33,776 nt of DNA, from contig JACPPM010000008.1 of NCBI GenBank assembly GCA_016191015.1, positions 1-33,776 of the forward strand, in the 5' to 3' direction. The translations under genes were made by a program, and so were the position numbers. Each line of letters starts with the position of its first letter. Positions within the stretch are counted from its first letter, which is position 1. Below are positions 30,123 through 33,776 of this stretch, piece by piece. The stretch comes from Acidobacteriota bacterium (lineage in GTDB: Bacteria; Acidobacteriota; CAIWXX01). The notes under the pieces were generated by a model, which was not told where the DNA came from, made no database searches, and saw only the letters and a list, made by a program, of their open reading frames with translations.

Positions 30123-31436
30123 ATGAGAAAGAACTCTCTTTCGATCGTCGCCGCGGGGATGGCCGTCGGTCTGATTGCCGGCCAGGCCGTCGCGGTGGAC
30201 ATGTCCCGCTACGTCTCGATCGGCGACAGCCTCACGGCTGGGTACATCTCCGGAGGTTTGGTCGAAACCACGCAGAAGCGTGACTACCCGGCGCTCATCG
30301 CAGCCTCCGGCGGCGCGAGTGCGAACTTCCAGCAGCCGACGATTTCCGAACCAGGCATCCCGCCGATCTACTACCTGAAATCGCTCGTGCCACTGATAAT
30401 CGAACGGAAACCAGGCACCGGCCAGCCTACCAACCTGCAGCTTCCGCGGCCGTACAGCAACCTCGGGGTCCCGGGGGCGATCTCGCTGGACGTTCTGCAG
30501 ACAGTCAGCGACCCTGACAATCCGTACTTCGACCTCGTTCTCCGGGGTCAGGGAACGATGCTGCAACAGGCTGCGGCACTGAACCCGACGTTCCTCAGTG
30601 TCTGGATCGGATCGAACGACATCCTCGGCGCGGCGCTCAGCGGCGTCCCGATCGACGGGGTGACGATGACGCCGATTCCCGCCTTCCAGCAGATCATGGG
30701 GCTGCTCTTCCAGCAGCTCGCCGGCTACAAGGGACGCCTGATCGTGGGCAACGTCCCCGACGTGACCACGATTGCATTCACGACCGCGATTTCGATCTAC
30801 ATCACGAATCCCGCCACGGGCCTACCGGTTCTCATCAACGGGCAGAAGGTGGCGCTGATCGGACCCGGGGGAACACCGCTGGTGCAGGGCAGCTACGTTC
30901 TGCTGACCGCCTCCTCGTACATGCAGCAGGGATATGGCATCCCCGTCGCGCTCGGGGGCAACGGTCAGCCGCTGCCCAACGAGGTCGTCCTGACTCCGGA
31001 TGAGGTGATTGTGATCCGGCAGCACGTGGATGCGTTCAACCAGACTATCGCGAGCCTGGCCGCGCAGCAGGGCATCCCGGTTGTCGACATCAACTCCATT
31101 CTGAAAGGGTACGCCAGCAAGGGTGTCGTCGTCGGTGGTGTCCCGCTGACGATTGCCTTCGTCACCGGCGGCCTCTTCAGCCTCGATGGCGTGCATCCGA
31201 GCGACGTGGGCTACGCGATCATCGCCAACGAGTTCATCTCCAAGATAAACTCGTCGTTCAACTCTTCATTGCCCCTGGTGGATCTGAACCCCTACCTCGG
31301 CATCGCCCGCAAGGCCGATGGAGCGCCGTTCGACTGGAGCTCGACCGGATTCACCGACGAGATGTTCGAGAGCCTCAAGCAGGTCTTCCTCAAGCCCGCG
31401 GCGCGGGAATATCTCGAACGGATGAAGAGCTACTAG
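30123..31436 (+). CDS. Secreted SGNH/GDSL-family hydrolase (esterase/lipase-like)
   Basis: A 437-residue exported esterase-type enzyme. The signal peptide is about 1-24 (GMAVGLIAGQAVA). Block I is SIGDSLTAG with nucleophile Ser36, block II NLGVPG supplies the oxyanion-hole Gly, block III is GSND (163-166), and block V LDGVHPSDVG gives Asp355 and His358. The catalytic set is complete. Compared with a minimal SGNH enzyme (about 200-250 residues) there is a long insertion (about 225-300) between blocks III and V that may form a lid or binding region. The start has AGGGAAACC just upstream. It is the second gene of a two-gene unit with the FadL-type porin. The substrate is unknown; esters of fatty acids are likely. 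Confidence 0.92.
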   Translation: MRKNSLSIVAAGMAVGLIAGQAVAVDMSRYVSIGDSLTAGYISGGLVETTQKRDYPALIAASGGASANFQQPTISEPGIPPIYYLKSLVPLIIERKPGTGQPTNLQLPRPYSNLGVPGAISLDVLQTVSDPDNPYFDLVLRGQGTMLQQAAALNPTFLSVWIGSNDILGAALSGVPIDGVTMTPIPAFQQIMGLLFQQLAGYKGRLIVGNVPDVTTIAFTTAISIYITNPATGLPVLINGQKVALIGPGGTPLVQGSYVLLTASSYMQQGYGIPVALGGNGQPLPNEVVLTPDEVIVIRQHVDAFNQTIASLAAQQGIPVVDINSILKGYASKGVVVGGVPLTIAFVTGGLFSLDGVHPSDVGYAIIANEFISKINSSFNSSLPLVDLNPYLGIARKADGAPFDWSSTGFTDEMFESLKQVFLKPAAREYLERMKSY

Positions 31437-31454
31437 AACCGCATTCAGCCAGGA

Positions 31455-31492
31455 GCGCCGATCCCGCAACCGCGGGTCGGCGCCTTTTTTTT
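31455..31492 (+). terminator. Strong intrinsic terminator after the FadL-SGNH operon
   Basis: The arms 31455-31467 and 31472-31483 (GCGCCGA-t-CCCGC with GCGGG-TCGGCGC) form a 12-bp stem with one bulged T and an AACC loop. A single C and eight consecutive T residues (31485-31492) follow. It begins 19 bp after the SGNH stop codon and works only in the plus direction. Confidence 0.92.
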
Positions 31493-31526
31493 CCGATGGC
31501 CACAGGAGCGAGAAGGCGGAGTCGCG

Positions 31527-32561
31527 CTATCTCGCGTTTTCGCTTGCGTTCCGCTCGCGCCACACTACCGTCATCCACAGCCCCAGCGCCGACAACGGGA
31601 TGACGACCAGCACCAGGGCCTGGGTCGTGGGCCACCCCGCAGCCAGACCGATGGCGAGACCGATTGCGACCGACCCGAATCCCGAGTAGAGCACGGTGAC
31701 CTGCCCGTGACTGAGGCCGCTGACAGCGAGGCGCTGGTAGAGATGCGATCGGTGGCCTTCGAAGATGTTCTCGCCGCGGATGAGTCTTCGGAGCAAGGTG
31801 AATGCGGTGTCGAAGAGGAAAGGCCAAACGAGAAGCGGTCCGATGAGCGCGAGTCGGTGGTGGACTCGACCTGCCATCAAGGGGAGCACAGCCAACGAAA
31901 AACCGAGAAATGCGCTCCCAACGTCGCCCATGAAAATCGATGCCGGCGGCCAGTTATGAACCAGAAATCCCGCGCTTGCCGCGGCAATCAGGGCACCGAT
32001 GGATGTGATCATGGGAAGCCCGCTGATCCAGCCGATGAGGGCCCACGCCATTCCGGCGAGTACGGCTTGCGCGGCTGCGAGCCCATCGATCCCGTCCATA
32101 AAGTTGTAAGCATTGGTCAGCCCTGTGAGCCAGAGGAAGGCTACAGCCGGGACAATCCATGACCAGACCGAATGGCCGGGGCGCATCACCGGCGCCCACT
32201 CCCACGGCTCGATCGCCACAATCACGGCGATGGCCGCCGCACTCTGGACCAGGAAACGAACGAGCCGCGGGGTTGCCCTCAGGTCGTCGAGCAAGCTGAT
32301 CGCGGCGATCGCGATGGCTCCGAGTGTGAACCCAAGCATGAGGTCGAATGGGACGTCTCCACCCCGGCGGGGGTAGAGCAGCCATGAACCCGCCAGAAGT
32401 GTCAGGACGATGGCCAACCCTCCGCCGCGCGGGGTTGGTTTGGCGTGCATCGTGCGTTCGCTCGGGAGGTCGATCACCCGGTGATGCCGTGCCCAATCCC
32501 TGATGATCCTGACCCCAACGTAGGACGCCAGCACCGCAAGCGCACTCGCAAGCAACACCAC
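31527..32561 (-). CDS. MraY/WecA-family polyprenyl-phosphate sugar-1-phosphate transferase
   Basis: A 344-residue polytopic enzyme that transfers a sugar-1-phosphate from a UDP-sugar to undecaprenyl phosphate, starting a surface glycan. About ten membrane helices are visible. Family motifs: LLDDLRATPRLVRF (Asp92/Asp93), TNAYNFMDGIDGLA (149-162, with Asp156 and Asp159), FMGDVGSAFLGF, and the cytoplasmic EGHRSHLYQRL loop. The absence of MraY-specific features and the short final loop favour WecA/TagO-type GlcNAc-1-P transfer over peptidoglycan synthesis, but the substrate is not certain. A GTG start at 32561 is supported by CAGGAGG 7 nt upstream. The cNMP-FHA gene lies upstream on the same strand. 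Confidence 0.93.
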   Translation of the reverse strand: MVLLASALAVLASYVGVRIIRDWARHHRVIDLPSERTMHAKPTPRGGGLAIVLTLLAGSWLLYPRRGGDVPFDLMLGFTLGAIAIAAISLLDDLRATPRLVRFLVQSAAAIAVIVAIEPWEWAPVMRPGHSVWSWIVPAVAFLWLTGLTNAYNFMDGIDGLAAAQAVLAGMAWALIGWISGLPMITSIGALIAAASAGFLVHNWPPASIFMGDVGSAFLGFSLAVLPLMAGRVHHRLALIGPLLVWPFLFDTAFTLLRRLIRGENIFEGHRSHLYQRLAVSGLSHGQVTVLYSGFGSVAIGLAIGLAAGWPTTQALVLVVIPLSALGLWMTVVWRERNASENAR

Positions 32562-32710
32562 TTCTCAGCCTCCTGGCCTCGTCTCGTCGCCCAGGTGCCA
32601 CTTGCGAATCAGAGCCGCGGCCGCGACGGGACGCTCTCGCGACTGTGCGGACGCACCTTCTGCGTTGTCACACCGGTCGCGTTTGACCCTGAACCGTCCG
32701 CCCGCGCACG

Positions 32711-33508
32711 CTATGCCCGCGTCGATGTGGCACTCGGCTCGACTCGGAAGATCATGTGAAGCTGGCAGAGAGTGATGCGATCGCCGTCTTCAAGCGGGTA
32801 GAGGACCCCCTGCTGCGAGATCTTTTCGCCGTTGAGAAAGGTCCCGTTCATCGCACCGATCTCTTCGCTCAAGTAGAAACGGTCCTCCCGGTACGTGATC
32901 CGCGCGTGGCGCCGCGAGATATGGCGGGAGACATCCTCGGCGGAGAGGTCCACCTCGGGTTTGAGACCTGTCACGTGATCCATGCGCCCGACCTGGGTTT
33001 CGGCCTGGAGGATCGGATACGACCGTCCGGAGCCTTCGACCACCAGTGTGGCATGCGGCGCGGCAGCGCTCAGGGGCGGTGGCGGCGTCGGAAGTGACCT
33101 GGGAGCGGGGATGTCTTCGACCCCCGCCAGCGTGTGAGAGAGCGTGGCGAGCTCCTCGATCTTCCTGTTCGCCTCACGAAGCCGTATCGAATACTTGCGC
33201 ATCATGCGGACCGCGATTTCCGGATTGGCCCGTATCATGTCCGCAAACGTCGGAGGATCGATGTTCAAGAGCTCCGTCTCCTCCACCGCCTCGGCGCAGG
33301 CCGAGCGCGGCCGGTGCTCGAACATCGCCATTTCGCCGAAAAAGTCACCTTTTTCGAAGAGTGCGAGATCCACCTGCAGGCCGCCGATGACACGGAAAAT
33401 GCGGACTCGCCCCGAGTGCACAATGTACATGTTCTCGCCCGCGTCGCTTTCGGTGAAAATCCGGTCGCCTCGCTTGTAGCCGACCTTGTATTTCGCGAAA
33501 TCTTTCAT
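32711..33508 (-). CDS. Cyclic-nucleotide-binding domain fused to an FHA domain
   Basis: A 265-residue cytoplasmic protein with two sensory domains. A CRP-like cNMP-binding domain covers about 5-120, with the phosphate-binding cassette FGE (57-59) and Arg68 in EHRPRSACAEA. A Pro-rich linker (135-148) leads to an FHA domain (about 152-262) with the phosphothreonine-binding residues G174-R175, S198 and H201 in RHISRRHARI, and N221-G222-T223. There is no DNA-binding helix-turn-helix, so it is not a CRP-type regulator. FHA domains bind phosphothreonine, so the two kinases in this window are natural candidate partners, though about 20-30 kb away. The start at 33508 has a weak ribosome site. Confidence 0.92.
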   Translation of the reverse strand: MKDFAKYKVGYKRGDRIFTESDAGENMYIVHSGRVRIFRVIGGLQVDLALFEKGDFFGEMAMFEHRPRSACAEAVEETELLNIDPPTFADMIRANPEIAVRMMRKYSIRLREANRKIEELATLSHTLAGVEDIPAPRSLPTPPPPLSAAAPHATLVVEGSGRSYPILQAETQVGRMDHVTGLKPEVDLSAEDVSRHISRRHARITYREDRFYLSEEIGAMNGTFLNGEKISQQGVLYPLEDGDRITLCQLHMIFRVEPSATSTRA

Positions 33509-33560
33509 GGCTCAGTTGTCCAAGAAGAAATTTTCAACGTCCAAAGTCAATCCCTCCCTG

Positions 33561-33776
33561 GTGTACTCCCAGGGGAACGTCAAAGTCGCACCGCGAAGTC
33601 CGGGTGAAGTCGATCGGAGGAAACCGCAGATGACGCAGATTTCCGGAGGGATTGCACAGATGGGATCATGACTCATCGCAGAGCGCTCCTCAAAGCGAAG
33701 TCCACCGGCCTCGAGAACCCATCGGCGGAATCTGCGGTTAGCTCGGTACTTTGACGAGGCCCTGGGTGTACTCCCC
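33561..33776. mobile_element. MITE-like non-coding element with terminal inverted repeats (copy C)
   Basis: GTAC-t-CCCAGGG...CGTCAAAGT (33563-33586) is inverted as ACTTTGACG...CCCTGGG-t-GTAC (33748-33771), matching at 20 of 24 positions. GTGTACTCCC also occurs at both ends in direct orientation (33561-33570 and 33766-33775). The interior has AAACCGCAGATGACGCAGAT (33620-33639) and its inverted partner AATCTGCGGTTA (33729-33740), as in copy A. No gene is visible in 33509-33776. The window ends here, so the right border may extend further. Confidence 0.6.

Noticed and set aside
32562-32710. 149-bp gap between the cNMP-FHA and MraY-type genes considered for an RNA gene
   Set aside because: I see no cloverleaf, terminator or conserved RNA motif; only the CAGGAGG ribosome site of the next gene is recognisable.

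Overview
This GC-rich window looks like a chromosomal segment of an Acidobacteriota-type Gram-negative bacterium. The support is indirect: two Hanks-type kinases of the kinase-membrane-TPR type, a TIGR02999-like ECF sigma factor, a TonB-dependent receptor with a carboxypeptidase-regulatory N-terminus, a FadL-type porin, an MJ0042 zinc-ribbon protein and a two-subunit transketolase. I see no rRNA, tRNA, CRISPR array, phage gene or transposase. The phylum is an inference and was not tested by any search.

Left third (1-13.7 kb): a signalling and secretion block. A Ser/Thr kinase (251-2950) faces an ECF sigma factor (3060-3620). Upstream of the sigma gene on the same strand lie two paralogous secreted proteins (3833-5506 and 6257-7936), each with seven 52-residue blades and a CARDB-like C-terminal domain, with a small secreted protein (5652-6146) between them. 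Divergent from these is a large exported Asp-box (VPS10/BNR-like) propeller protein with two TIG-like domains (8209-10632). A cupredoxin-like protein (10640-10957) and a second kinase with the same layout as the first (10994-13624) close the block. The two propeller genes share a leader block starting exactly 107 nt before each start codon.

Middle (13.7-26.4 kb): mostly housekeeping and envelope genes. These are pyrF, a TonB-dependent receptor with a good promoter, a stand-alone response-regulator receiver, a small membrane protein, nadD, a dimethylargininase-like hydrolase, a divergent pair of membrane glycosyltransferases (GT-C type and cellulose-synthase-like GT2), a two-gene transketolase and an M28 peptidase. 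Several genes between 18.9 and 22.0 kb have a -10-like hexamer 6-11 nt before the ATG and no Shine-Dalgarno sequence, which suggests leaderless or nearly leaderless mRNAs.

Right part (26.4-33.8 kb): a multidomain zinc-ribbon/GYF-like membrane protein, a FadL-SGNH hydrolase pair ending in a strong intrinsic terminator, a MraY/WecA-family phosphoglycosyltransferase, and a cNMP-binding/FHA fusion that could read kinase phosphorylation.

The most unexpected feature is a family of short non-coding elements. Two near-complete copies of about 220 bp (13741-13964 and 33561-33776) have terminal inverted repeats and GCAGATT-rich interiors. There is also one internally deleted, inverted copy (26465-26583) and one lone end (17729-17750). 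The end of one copy appears to supply the stop codon of pyrF.
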